32,063 nucleotides of DNA from positions 1 to 32,063 of the forward strand of contig JADGPW010000089.1 in assembly GCA_017882265.1 (NCBI GenBank), written 5' to 3'. Source of the stretch: Chitinophagaceae bacterium. Lineage in GTDB: Bacteria > Bacteroidota > Bacteroidia > Chitinophagales > Chitinophagaceae. The stretch's first letter is position 1. Each line of letters begins with the position of its first letter. The notes under the pieces were generated by a model. That model had not been told where the DNA came from. It made no database searches and worked only from the letters and a program-made list of their open reading frames with translations. A program made the translations under genes and the position numbers. This document shows, in pieces, positions 7,639 to 15,590 of the stretch.

Positions 7639-9813
7639 ATGCTTACACAACCTTTACAATCAAAATTCACAATAAGTAATGGCCGCGAGGTGATCATTGA
7701 AACCGGCCGTTTAGCCCGCCAGGCTGATGGTTCTGTAACTGTTCGCCAGGGCAATTGTATTATTCTTGCTACCGTCGTAGCAAATAAAGAACCGAAAGAA
7801 GGTCAGAGTTTTTTCCCTCTGTCTGTCGATTACCAGGAAAAATTTGCTTCCGCAGGTCGAATCCCGGGATCTTTTTTTAAGCGGGAAGCCCGTTTGAACG
7901 ATTACGAGATACTTACCTCCCGTTTGATCGATCGTGCCTTGCGTCCTTTATTCCCGGATGATTATTTATGCGAAGTGCAGGTATTGGTCACCCTGATTTC
8001 CAGCGACCCTGAAGTAATGCCCGATGCACTGGCCTGCCTGGCCGCATCTGCCGCTTTAGCTGTCTCGGATATACCTATCCAGGAAATTATTTCAGAGGTC
8101 AGGGTAGCCAAGATTGAAGGGCAATTTGTAATAAATCCATTGCGCAGTGAATTGGCAAAAGCCGATCTTAATTTCATCATCGCCGCTACCGAGAAGAATA
8201 TCATGATGGTGGAAGGTGAGGCAAAAGAATGTATAGAAGAAGACCTGGTAAAATGTATTGAATTAGGTCATGAGGCTATTATTGTACAGGTAAAAGCACA
8301 GGAAGAATTGCGTAGGCTGAAAGGTGTTACGGCAAAACGGGAATATAAAAAACCATTACATCACGAAGAAGTCCGGGAGAAAGTTACAGCCTTTACAACA
8401 CCAAAGGTCTATGAAGTAGCCAAAGCTGCTCTCAGCAAACACGACAGAGCTGACAGGTTCCAGGCAATAGAAGATGAATTAATGGAATACCTGAAATCTC
8501 ATTTCATAGTTTCCGAAGGCGAAAACCTGGCAGATGACATCAAAAAGTTCGCGAAAGAGTATTATCACGATGTGCAGTATAATGTGGTTCGTGATATGAT
8601 GCTGAAAGATAAGGTTCGTTTGGACGGCCGGAAACTGGACGAGGTACGTGCACTGAATATGGAAGTGGATGTACTGCCCTCCCCGCATGGTGCCGCATTG
8701 TTCACAAGGGGTGAAACCCAGTCGCTTACCACGGTTACTTTAGGAACTCCTTTGGATTCAACATTGATCGAGAGCGCGGCCGTTTCTGATTATTCAAAAT
8801 TCTTCCTTCACTATAATTTCCCTCCATTTTCAACAGGTGAAGTAAAGATGATGAGGGGTGTGGGTCGCAGGGAAGTGGGACATGGTAACCTGGCGATGCG
8901 TTCATTAAAACAAATGATGCCGGGAGGCGATTTCCCATATACGGTGAGGGTAGTAAGCGATATCCTTGAATCAAATGGCTCTTCTTCCATGGCTACCGTT
9001 TGTGCTGCCTCGCTGGCCCTGATGGATGCCGGTGTAGGCATTCCCAAGCACGTTTCGGGTGTGGCAATGGGATTGATCAGTAAAGATGGACAATTCGCTA
9101 TACTCACAGATATCCTGGGTGATGAGGATCACCTGGGTGATATGGACTTTAAAGTGACCGGGACCCGTGATGGTATTTGCGGTGTTCAGATGGATATTAA
9201 AGTGGATGGCCTGAGTATGGATGTCATGCGCAAAGCATTGGCGCAGGCCAAAGAGGGTCGCCTGCATATTTTGAATGCCATGTATGCCACGATACCTGAG
9301 GCCAGAAATGATGTGAAGCCACATGCTCCAAGAATGGTGAAACTATTCATTGACAAAGAATTCATCGGCGCAGTGATCGGGCCGGGAGGTAAAGTGATAC
9401 AGGAAATTCAACGGGAGACAGGGACAACGATCAACCTTGAAGAGAAAAACAGTATGGGTGAGATCAGCATTTTCAGTACCAATAAAGAAGGAGTGGAGAA
9501 AGCCGTATCCTGGATCAAGGGAATTGTGGCAGTGCCACAAGTCGGAGATGTATATGATGCCACCGTTAAATCGATCATGCCTTTTGGCGCTTTTGTGGAA
9601 TTCCTGCCCGGTAAGCAGGGTTTGGTGCATATCAGCGAAGTGAGCTGGAAGCGCCTTGAAACACTGGAAGGAGTATTGAATGAAGGCGATAAGATAAAAG
9701 TGAAATTAATAGGAACAGATCCGAAATCCGGTAAATTCAAATTATCCAGAAAGATCCTGATACCTAAACCAGAGGGACAGGGACAATCAAGACAGGAAGA
9801 CAGGCAGGGTTAA
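7639..9813 (+). CDS. pnp: Polyribonucleotide nucleotidyltransferase (PNPase)
   Basis: PNPase degrades RNA 3' to 5' by phosphorolysis and can add tails in reverse. It is a trimeric ring and often part of the RNA degradosome. Domain order is complete in 724 aa: RNase PH domain 1, a helical linker, RNase PH domain 2 from about residue 314 (VRLDGRKLDEVRAL) with the active-site stretch DILGDEDHLGDMDFKVTGT, a KH domain at about 565-625 (GAVIGPGGKVIQEI), and an S1 domain at about 635-705 (GAFVEFLPGKQGLVHISEVS). I take ATG 7639 because the protein then starts MLTQPLQSKFTISNGREV like homologues. A GTG 42 bases upstream would add an unlikely tail. A strong terminator follows at 9861. Confidence 0.96.
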   Translation: MLTQPLQSKFTISNGREVIIETGRLARQADGSVTVRQGNCIILATVVANKEPKEGQSFFPLSVDYQEKFASAGRIPGSFFKREARLNDYEILTSRLIDRALRPLFPDDYLCEVQVLVTLISSDPEVMPDALACLAASAALAVSDIPIQEIISEVRVAKIEGQFVINPLRSELAKADLNFIIAATEKNIMMVEGEAKECIEEDLVKCIELGHEAIIVQVKAQEELRRLKGVTAKREYKKPLHHEEVREKVTAFTTPKVYEVAKAALSKHDRADRFQAIEDELMEYLKSHFIVSEGENLADDIKKFAKEYYHDVQYNVVRDMMLKDKVRLDGRKLDEVRALNMEVDVLPSPHGAALFTRGETQSLTTVTLGTPLDSTLIESAAVSDYSKFFLHYNFPPFSTGEVKMMRGVGRREVGHGNLAMRSLKQMMPGGDFPYTVRVVSDILESNGSSSMATVCAASLALMDAGVGIPKHVSGVAMGLISKDGQFAILTDILGDEDHLGDMDFKVTGTRDGICGVQMDIKVDGLSMDVMRKALAQAKEGRLHILNAMYATIPEARNDVKPHAPRMVKLFIDKEFIGAVIGPGGKVIQEIQRETGTTINLEEKNSMGEISIFSTNKEGVEKAVSWIKGIVAVPQVGDVYDATVKSIMPFGAFVEFLPGKQGLVHISEVSWKRLETLEGVLNEGDKIKVKLIGTDPKSGKFKLSRKILIPKPEGQGQSRQEDRQG

Positions 9814-9860
9814 AACCCCCAAACCCCCTAAAGGGAGCTTTAGCAACAGATATCAATTTT

Positions 9861-9889
9861 AGCCTCAACCTTTTTGAGGCTATTTTATT
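9861..9889 (+). terminator. Rho-independent terminator of pnp
   Basis: A perfect eight-base stem AGCCTCAA (9861-9868) / TTGAGGCT (9874-9881) with a five-base loop is followed by the T-rich tail ATTTTATT. It lies 48 bases after the pnp stop. Confidence 0.8.
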
Positions 9890-9894
9890 GAGCT

Positions 9895-10004
9895 ACGAAT
9901 TTGCACGAATAAACACGAATAAGAGCAAACCTCATTTCGTGTCAATCTATGTGATTTCCTAGCAAGCTTTACTTCTCTTTTCGTGTTAATTCGTGTGATT
10001 TCGG
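9895..10004. repeat. Decamer-periodic inverted repeat (ACGAAT / ATTCGT type)
   Basis: Left side: ACGAATTTGC, ACGAATAAAC, ACGAATAAGA (9895-9924), each ten bases long. Right side: TCGTGTCAAT CTATGTGATT (9937-9956) and again TCGTGTTAAT TCGTGTGATT (9981-10000), in the complementary orientation and 44 bases apart. It fills the space between the pnp terminator and prmA. Confidence 0.7.
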
Positions 10005-10026
10005 AGCTAACTTTATTTAAAAATCT

Positions 10027-10842
10027 GTGGCACGTTATATCCAGATAGAATTTCGGGACATTTTGACAGAGCAATCTGATTTACTGCTTGCCCAGCTAAG
10101 TATGGTCGGCTTTGAAGGATTTGAGGAAGAAGAGAACATCTTTAAAGCATTTATACCGTATGATCAGTTTGATGAGGCTGCCGTATTGGCTATTGTGGCA
10201 GATCATCATCTTTCCTTTCATCAATCAGTGATTGAAGAAACCAATTGGAACGCGGTTTGGGAATCCAATTTTAAACCTGTGATCATCGATGACTTTGTTG
10301 CTATCCGTGCACATTTCCATGAACCTATAGCAGGAGTAGCACATGAATTAGTGATCACCCCAAAAATGAGTTTTGGTACCGGTCATCATGCCACTACACT
10401 GATGATGATCCGGCACATGCGCTTGATTGGGTTTGCCGGTAAAAGGGTTCTTGATTTTGGGACCGGCACCGGTATTCTTTCCATACTGGCGGAAAAACTC
10501 GGAGCTGCTGCCATAACAGCAATTGATAACGATGAATGGAGTATTACAAATGCAATGGAGAACCTGGAGAGAAATGCCTGTATAAAAACAATGGTTGAAA
10601 TAGCTGACCAGGCCACGGGTGATCGTTCCTTTGATATTATACTTGCCAATATTAATAAAAATGTGATACTTGACAATTTGGACTCGCTGACGAAACAACT
10701 GGCGCCGCGAGGCCTCCTGGTACTGAGCGGTTTATTGGCACCTGATGAACATGAGATCCTTGATAAGACAGAAAAATTATCATTGAAACCGGGAAATAAA
10801 TTACAAGATAATAACTGGATCAGCCTCACCTTCAGTCATTAA
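10027..10842 (+). CDS. prmA: Ribosomal protein L11 methyltransferase
   Basis: PrmA trimethylates ribosomal protein L11 using SAM. The 271-aa protein has the small N-terminal substrate-recognition domain (IQIEFRDI...FEGFEEEENIFKAFIP), then the Rossmann-like methyltransferase domain. In that domain are motif I VLDFGTGTGILSILAEKLG, the acidic loop AIDNDEWSITNAMENLERN, and the PrmA-typical DIILANINKNVI. A preceding MSFGTGHHATT segment is also a PrmA hallmark. The likely start is GTG at 10027, since no in-frame ATG occurs before the conserved N-terminal domain. No obvious promoter is seen. The decamer repeat lies directly upstream. Confidence 0.93.
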   Translation: MARYIQIEFRDILTEQSDLLLAQLSMVGFEGFEEEENIFKAFIPYDQFDEAAVLAIVADHHLSFHQSVIEETNWNAVWESNFKPVIIDDFVAIRAHFHEPIAGVAHELVITPKMSFGTGHHATTLMMIRHMRLIGFAGKRVLDFGTGTGILSILAEKLGAAAITAIDNDEWSITNAMENLERNACIKTMVEIADQATGDRSFDIILANINKNVILDNLDSLTKQLAPRGLLVLSGLLAPDEHEILDKTEKLSLKPGNKLQDNNWISLTFSH

Positions 10843-10892
10843 TAAATTTTTACATGTGCATTAATTAAAGATCCCCGCTCACTTTTTTTGCT

Positions 10893-10900
10893 TATTTTTG
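10893..10900 (+). promoter_or_regulatory. Possible -7 box of plsY
   Basis: TATTTTTG matches the TAnnTTTG consensus and lies 19 bases before the plsY ATG. No TTG is found at the right distance upstream, so this is a half-supported promoter. Confidence 0.35.
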
Positions 10901-10919
10901 TACCCGCATTTCAAGGTTC

Positions 10920-11594
10920 ATGAACGAAGTTCTATTAATTCTTTTAGCCTACCTGATCGGTAGCATTCCTACATCTGTCTGGGTTAGTCAGCATTTTTTT
11001 GATATAGATATACGTGATTACGGCAGTGGAAATGCCGGTGCCACGAATACCTATCGTGTATTAGGTCCCAAATGGGGAACCCTGGTGATGCTCGTGGATA
11101 TGTTGAAGGGGATCATCGCCGTTAAACTGGCTTTGTTATTGCCCGCCTATGCTGATAGCGAGATCAATCTTCAAAACCTGCAAACTGGTTTGGGGCTGGC
11201 TGCTGTTATTGGTCATATATTTCCGATCTGGGCGGATTTCCGGGGCGGCAAAGGTGTGGCCACCTTATTTGGGTTGGTGCTGGGTATTTCGCCATGGACA
11301 GCCCTGGGATGTGTAGGCATTTTTTTCGCGGTTCTTTATCTCACAAGATTTGTTTCTCTTAGTTCAATATTGGCCAGCATAGCTTTCCCCATTTTTATAT
11401 TGGTCATTTTTAATGTGAATAATCCAACCTACCGTGTATTCGCGATCGCAGTGGCCCTGATGGTATTACTTACCCATCAAAAAAATATCGGGCGACTGCT
11501 TAGAGGAATAGAAAGTAAGGTCCCTATTATGAAAAATCGTGACCGTCGCCGCCAGCGCCGTAGGGAAGCCTCTTCTCATCGACACGATTCATAA
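10920..11594 (+). CDS. plsY: Glycerol-3-phosphate acyltransferase PlsY
   Basis: PlsY is an integral membrane enzyme that transfers the acyl group from acyl-phosphate to glycerol 3-phosphate, making lysophosphatidic acid, the first step of phospholipid synthesis. It has the family motifs LIGSIPTSVW at the N-terminus, the phosphate/glycerol loop RDYGSGNAGATNTYRVLG, and the FRGGKGVATLFG motif in the middle. About six or seven hydrophobic segments are visible. The length of 224 aa is slightly above the usual 200-215 because of a very basic Arg-rich tail (NRDRRRQRRREASSHR). The partner PlsX is not in the window. Confidence 0.95.
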   Translation: MNEVLLILLAYLIGSIPTSVWVSQHFFDIDIRDYGSGNAGATNTYRVLGPKWGTLVMLVDMLKGIIAVKLALLLPAYADSEINLQNLQTGLGLAAVIGHIFPIWADFRGGKGVATLFGLVLGISPWTALGCVGIFFAVLYLTRFVSLSSILASIAFPIFILVIFNVNNPTYRVFAIAVALMVLLTHQKNIGRLLRGIESKVPIMKNRDRRRQRRREASSHRHDS

Positions 11595-11613
11595 ATCAAA
11601 GAATATATAGATT

Positions 11614-11635
11614 CTTGCTGAAAAAAGCAAGCTTT
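11614..11635 (+). terminator. Weak hairpin after plsY
   Basis: CTTGCT (11614-11619) and AGCAAG (11626-11631) flank a GAAAAA loop and are followed by CTTT and then an A-run. The short T-tract makes termination plausible but weak. Confidence 0.35.
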
Positions 11636-11744
11636 AAAAAAATAATTTATTGATTTGAATGAATATCCTGTTTAAAATGCTTTTGAATGGTACTTTTTTA
11701 TTTAATATAGGTGCTTAAGTATATTAACTACCGTATTTTTTCTA

Positions 11745-11752
11745 TACCTTTG
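11745..11752 (+). promoter_or_regulatory. Likely -7 box upstream of the 148-aa protein gene
   Basis: TACCTTTG is a perfect TAnnTTTG box, identical to the rpsO -7 box, 77 bases before the ATG at 11830. The -33 position holds TTA rather than TTG. Confidence 0.5.
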
Positions 11753-11829
11753 CCCTCCCTGCTTTGAGAACTCTGTCAATAAACCACGAACCGTGAAAAT
11801 TGGCAGGAACCTTAAAATCTTTCCCACGT

Positions 11830-12276
11830 ATGTCACAAACGCTGTTTGAAAAATTACAACTGGCAGACGAAAAGAATCTATTGATCCAGGGTTTGCCTTC
11901 TTCCATCGAGAAACAATTCAACAAGCTTTCATTTGCCAAAAACATGACCCCGCTTCTCAAGAACCGGAAGATTGATTTTGCGCTGGTATTTGCCGTCAGC
12001 GAAAACCAGTTAAATGGTATTTTGAAAGATGTGATGCCCTCGCTGAAGGATGGTTCAAAATTCTGGGTTGCTTATCCCAAGATCACCTCTAAAATTGTGA
12101 CGGATCTTAACCGTGACCGCAGTTGGAACCGGCTCACCTCGGAAGGCTATGAAAGCGTTCACCGGGTTGAGCTCGACCATGTATGGAGTGCCATGCGGTT
12201 TGTAAAAGGTGAAAACCTTCGTGATGGAGAAGTAGCTCTTTCCAGGAAAAGGGAAGCTGCTGCGATGGCGGAATAA
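11830..12276 (+). CDS. Hypothetical protein, 148 aa (DUF3052-like pattern)
   Basis: The ATG at 11830 gives MSQTLFEKLQ. An in-frame TTG 30 bases earlier is less likely. The protein has LLIQGLPSSIEKQFNKLSF at the front, a hydrophobic strand IDFALVFAV, then FWVAYPKITSKI, and near the end HVWSAMRFVKGE. This order (a strand ending in a W-x-x-x-P-K turn, then a Trp-Ser-Ala segment and a basic end) resembles the DUF3052 family of unknown function. I assign it only tentatively and infer no activity. The gene has a good -7 box upstream and a very strong terminator 29 bases downstream, so it is probably a single-gene transcript. Confidence 0.7.
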   Translation: MSQTLFEKLQLADEKNLLIQGLPSSIEKQFNKLSFAKNMTPLLKNRKIDFALVFAVSENQLNGILKDVMPSLKDGSKFWVAYPKITSKIVTDLNRDRSWNRLTSEGYESVHRVELDHVWSAMRFVKGENLRDGEVALSRKREAAAMAE

Positions 12277-12304
12277 GCTACCAGTTTTTATCAAAAATGT
12301 ATTT

Positions 12305-12337
12305 AGGTTTGCGGCGAAAGCTGCAAACCTTTTTTTT
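12305..12337 (+). terminator. Strong rho-independent terminator
   Basis: An 11-pair stem (12305-12315 with 12320-12330, including one G-T pair) is capped by a GAAA tetraloop and followed by a run of Ts. It ends the transcript of the 148-aa protein gene. Confidence 0.9.
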
Positions 12338-12340
12338 ATA

Positions 12341-12368
12341 GCCGGGAAGGGTGGGAAGACGGGAAGAC
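12341..12368. repeat. Solo copy of the GGGAAGAC repeat arm
   Basis: This 28-base string matches 26287-26314, the left arm of the hairpin between the GMC and subunit-3 genes, with four differences (GCCGGKAAGG then two GGGAAGA words). Here the complementary right arm is missing. Confidence 0.7.
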
Positions 12369-12370
12369 AT

Positions 12371-12436
12371 GGAATTAGTAATTAGGAATGCCTGATTCCG
12401 GAATGATTCAAAAGCAGTGAGGCTGTTCCTAATTCC
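12371..12436. repeat. Heptad-type inverted repeat (GGAATTA words)
   Basis: GGAATTA, GTAATTA, GGAATGC (12371-12391) are partly mirrored by TTCCTAATTCC (12426-12436). It lies between the terminator at 12305 and the CYTH gene. Confidence 0.55.
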
Positions 12437-12486
12437 GTATGACTCATTCTTTCCTGTTATTCCGGGCAAAAAATTTCATTAGAACT

Positions 12487-13020
12487 ATGTCCTTCCTGAA
12501 TGTAGAAATAAAAGCCAGGTGCAATGATCCTTCCTTTGTCCGGAATTGGCTATTATCAAATGGCGCAGTATATAAGGGATTGGATGAACAGACCGATACT
12601 TATTTTAATGTTTCAAATGGCCGGCTCAAACTCCGGGAAGGAAATATTGAGAACAACCTCATCTTCTATGAAAGAACGAACCAGGCCGGACCGAAGAATT
12701 CTCATTTCCGGTTAGTGAAAGTAGAGGACGCCCCGGGATTGAAAGAGGTGCTCACCCGATCGATCGGGATTAAAGTAGTGGTGCCAAAAAAAAGAGAGAT
12801 CTATTATATTGATAATGTAAAATTCCATATTGATGAAGTACCCGGATTGGGTTCTTTTATTGAAATAGAAGCAGGGAATATGATCATTAATTTGCCGCAG
12901 GAAAAGCTAAAGGAGCAATGTGATCTTTATATGAAGGCGTTTGGAATTAAGGAGGAGGACCTCGCGGAGCTGTCTTATAGTGATATGCTCTTGACAGTAA
13001 AAGAGGGAATTAGGAATTAG
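12487..13020 (+). CDS. CYTH-domain (class IV adenylate cyclase/thiamine-triphosphatase-like) protein
   Basis: ATG 12487 gives MSFLNVEIKARC, the typical opening of this group. A TTG-type start 48 bases upstream would add an unconserved tail. The CYTH tunnel-fold residues are visible: the N-terminal E-I-K of the ExExK motif (first Glu replaced by Asn), DTYFNVSNGRLKLRE, LIFYERTN, and KKREIYYIDNVKFHIDEVPGLGSFIEIE. CYTH proteins bind triphosphates with divalent metal, and members act as adenylate cyclases, thiamine or inorganic triphosphatases. The activity here cannot be chosen from sequence. The last residues (GIRN) and the stop codon are encoded by the repeat starting at 13006. It is convergent with dnaG. 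Confidence 0.82.
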   Translation: MSFLNVEIKARCNDPSFVRNWLLSNGAVYKGLDEQTDTYFNVSNGRLKLREGNIENNLIFYERTNQAGPKNSHFRLVKVEDAPGLKEVLTRSIGIKVVVPKKREIYYIDNVKFHIDEVPGLGSFIEIEAGNMIINLPQEKLKEQCDLYMKAFGIKEEDLAELSYSDMLLTVKEGIRN

Positions 13021-13093
13021 GGAATGGGATAGGTCCTTTATTCGAACGATTCTGATTTATGCGCCTAATTCCAAATACCCAATTCCAAATTCC
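13006..13093. repeat. Heptad-periodic inverted repeat between CYTH gene and dnaG
   Basis: GGAATTA, GGAATTA, GGGAATG words (13006-13028) face CCTAATTCCAAA...CCCAATTCCAAATTCC (13064-13093). The left arm overlaps the last 15 bases of the CYTH gene and supplies its TAG. The right arm ends 7 bases from the dnaG stop. The position suggests a two-way transcription terminator or simply a tolerated insertion site. Confidence 0.7.
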
Positions 13094-13099
13094 TTCGAT

Positions 13100-15133
13100 C
13101 TATCTTATTATCACAGACCCCGTTTTCCGGGTAAGTTCTATTTCCATTTGTTTCAAATGGTCATGCGTCTGGTACAAGATATTATATTCTTCAGGGTTAT
13201 GTTGTTTTTCCATATCCAGCTGGTTTTCCAGCAACATACGTTTGATCTTTCGGAGTTTGAGGTAGTTAATGGCTGAGTCCACTTCTTCATTGGTTCTGTC
13301 CTCATCCGTTTTCAGGTAATCCATTAGTTTTTCTTCATTCTCCGGCGCAATGGTTTTTATAAAATGATCATAATCCTGTTCAAAAAGATTTTTCTGGTAA
13401 CCACTGGCCTGGCTAAACTCCTTCCGCCACCGTTCGCTTTCTTCATAAGGGAAATTGAGTAAAGCGACCGCCAGGGCGCTGATCCTGGTGTCCGTATGAT
13501 AAATAAAATAATTTTTATCGATCGTGGTTCTATTCAGTTGCAATGTTCTTTTAAAATGAACGATCAGGTGGGTGACATCCTGGTTATCGATCAAGCTCTC
13601 TTCCACCATTTCTTCAAAAATATGCTCCGCGATCAGTTTGGTCTCGTCCCATTTTTTGATCCCGTGTTCCAGTAATATCCTAGCCACTTCCCGTTCCTGT
13701 AATTCATCTTTGAATAATAAATTGAACGTGGCATCATCATAATTCGTCGCTTCAGCCTGCCGGGCATTTTGTTCATGATGCTTAGCTTCTTCAAAGGGAA
13801 GCTTCCGCTCAAGAGTGGAGATGCGATCCCGGATAAATTGATTGACCAGCGCATGCAGGCCCGCTTCGTCAATTTTGAGAATCTCGGAGCATTGCTTCAC
13901 ATAGTCCTGCTGTTTGGTGAAATCTTCCGCTTTATTGATCTTTGAAATGGTCTCAGCCATTCGGTTCACCACTTCTGCTTTTTTCCTGGAATCATTACCC
14001 GCATCCTTTAAGGCCACTTCCAGTTGAAACAGGATAAAATCCTTCTTATTTTTTTCGACAAACTGGATGAAATTTGTCGCGCCCAGTTTGTTTACATAGC
14101 TGTCGGGATCCTCCCTATCGGGGATGAGGATCAGTTTCACATTCAGCCCTTCTTCCAGGGCAAGATCCAGACCCCGCAGAGCGGCTTTCACCCCGGCCGC
14201 GTCACCATCATAGATGATCGTGAGATTGTTGGTATATTTTTTTATTAACCGTAACTGGTCCGTGGTTAGAGAAGTACCGCCGGAAGCAACCACGTTTTCA
14301 ATCCCTGCCTGATGCAGGGATACCACATCCGTATAACCTTCCACTAATAAACATTCATCCGCCTTATCAATGGCCTGCCGGGCGAAATAAGAGCCATAAA
14401 GGATCTTACTTTTTATATAGATCTCGTTCTCCGGGGAATTGATATACTTGGGCGCTTTGTCATTCGTTTTCAGGATCCTTGCCCCGAACCCAAGCACTTT
14501 CCCGCTATGGTTATGTACAGGGAAAATGATCCGGCCACGGTAATTATCCATCAACTGATCGTTACGGCTGGCTACAAGACCGGCCCTGATCAGTAATTCA
14601 GTATTATATTGTTGTGCAATGGCTTCTTTTACAAAGGCATCCTTTTGTTCAGGAGAATAACCTAACTGGAATTTCCGGATGATCTCTTCGCGGAATCCTC
14701 TTTCTTTCAGGTAGCTCAGACCGATATCCCTTCCTTCTTCCGTTTCAAACAGCATTTTAGTGAAGAACTGTTGCGCGAAATGGTTGATGATATACAGGCT
14801 GTCAGCCGCCTGCATTTGTTGTCGCTGCTCATCGGTAGCAAAGGTTTCTTCTATTTCAATATTATACCGGTTTGCCAGCCATTTCAAGGCATCCACATAG
14901 CTGTATTTCTCATGCTCCATCAAAAAGCTGATGCTGTTACCGCTGCGGCCGCAGCCAAAGCATTTGTATATCTCTTTGCTGGGCGAGACAGTAAATGAAG
15001 GGGTCTTTTCGTTGTGAAAAGGGCAGAGGCCAAGGTAATTAGCGCCCCGCTTTTTCAGCTTCACAAAACCACCGATAATATCGATGATATCAATGCGGCC
15101 GAGAATCTGTTGTATGGTGTTTTGGGAGATCAT
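13100..15133 (-). CDS. dnaG: DNA primase
   Basis: DnaG makes RNA primers at the replication fork. The N-terminal zinc-binding domain is intact: C41-x2-H44 and C62-x2-C65 when counted from the TTG four codons upstream, so C37, H40, C58 and C61 from the chosen ATG. The RNA polymerase domain follows, with YHFAQQF-like and SYLKERGF segments. Next is the TOPRIM fold with LLVEGYTDVVSLHQAG and IIYDGDAAGVKAALRGLD plus DPDSYV. A long helical C-terminal domain would bind the DnaB helicase. I chose ATG 15133 (MISQNTIQQIL), giving 677 aa, about 100 more than the E. coli enzyme, in the divergent C-terminal part. A good promoter lies almost on the start codon. Confidence 0.95.
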   Translation of the reverse strand: MISQNTIQQILGRIDIIDIIGGFVKLKKRGANYLGLCPFHNEKTPSFTVSPSKEIYKCFGCGRSGNSISFLMEHEKYSYVDALKWLANRYNIEIEETFATDEQRQQMQAADSLYIINHFAQQFFTKMLFETEEGRDIGLSYLKERGFREEIIRKFQLGYSPEQKDAFVKEAIAQQYNTELLIRAGLVASRNDQLMDNYRGRIIFPVHNHSGKVLGFGARILKTNDKAPKYINSPENEIYIKSKILYGSYFARQAIDKADECLLVEGYTDVVSLHQAGIENVVASGGTSLTTDQLRLIKKYTNNLTIIYDGDAAGVKAALRGLDLALEEGLNVKLILIPDREDPDSYVNKLGATNFIQFVEKNKKDFILFQLEVALKDAGNDSRKKAEVVNRMAETISKINKAEDFTKQQDYVKQCSEILKIDEAGLHALVNQFIRDRISTLERKLPFEEAKHHEQNARQAEATNYDDATFNLLFKDELQEREVARILLEHGIKKWDETKLIAEHIFEEMVEESLIDNQDVTHLIVHFKRTLQLNRTTIDKNYFIYHTDTRISALAVALLNFPYEESERWRKEFSQASGYQKNLFEQDYDHFIKTIAPENEEKLMDYLKTDEDRTNEEVDSAINYLKLRKIKRMLLENQLDMEKQHNPEEYNILYQTHDHLKQMEIELTRKTGSVIIR

Positions 15134-15142
15134 GGAGGACTG

Positions 15143-15175
15143 CAAATATAACTTTCAGATCGCTATACCGGACAA
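15143..15175 (-). promoter_or_regulatory. Likely promoter of dnaG, near-leaderless
   Basis: On the minus strand a -33 TTG (15173-15175) and a perfect -7 box TATATTTG (15143-15150) are separated by 22 bases. Transcription would begin about 3-5 bases before the ATG at 15133, leaving almost no leader. Confidence 0.55.
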
Positions 15176-15193
15176 CCGTGTCACTGTTTATTG

Positions 15194-15565
15194 TTATAAC
15201 TCAGATAGGGAAAGAATATTCCCGTCCGGGTCCTTAAACCAGGCGACTTTCGATCCATTCGGAGAGGTCCAGATGCCTAAAAGATCCTGCTTAAGAAATT
15301 CATACTTTTCGCAAATAATACCTTTTTCATTTAATGACCGGATAGTTGATGAAATATCTTCAACGTTCCACCCTAAAACGGTAAATCCCTGCGGGTGCAG
15401 TTCCGGTACAATGGTCACCCTTAATAAGGTGCCATTTGCGTTGAATTCCAATGCATATTCGTCTTCGGATAATAAAGGGAGACCTAATATATCCCGATAA
15501 AATATTTTGGCCTTGTCCGGTTTCACCGTGGGGACGAAAGCTTTTAGTTCTTTATTGGCGAGCAT
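15194..15565 (-). CDS. VOC-family (glyoxalase/bleomycin-resistance fold) protein
   Basis: The 123-aa single-domain VOC protein shows the paired beta-alpha-beta-beta-beta pattern: AKIFYRDILGLPLLSEDEYALEF in the first half and WFKDPDGNILSLSEL at the end. Family members are metal-dependent lyases, isomerases or dioxygenases, or bind small molecules. The substrate is unknown here. In the final motif a DPDGN segment precedes the C-terminal strand, as in many fosfomycin/glyoxalase-like members, but a full metal triad cannot be confirmed by eye. The gene follows the lipoprotein gene by 25 bases on the same strand and is likely cotranscribed with it. Confidence 0.82.
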   Translation of the reverse strand: MLANKELKAFVPTVKPDKAKIFYRDILGLPLLSEDEYALEFNANGTLLRVTIVPELHPQGFTVLGWNVEDISSTIRSLNEKGIICEKYEFLKQDLLGIWTSPNGSKVAWFKDPDGNILSLSEL

Positions 15566-15590
15566 AATATGGATTTTTTAAGTTCGCTTT

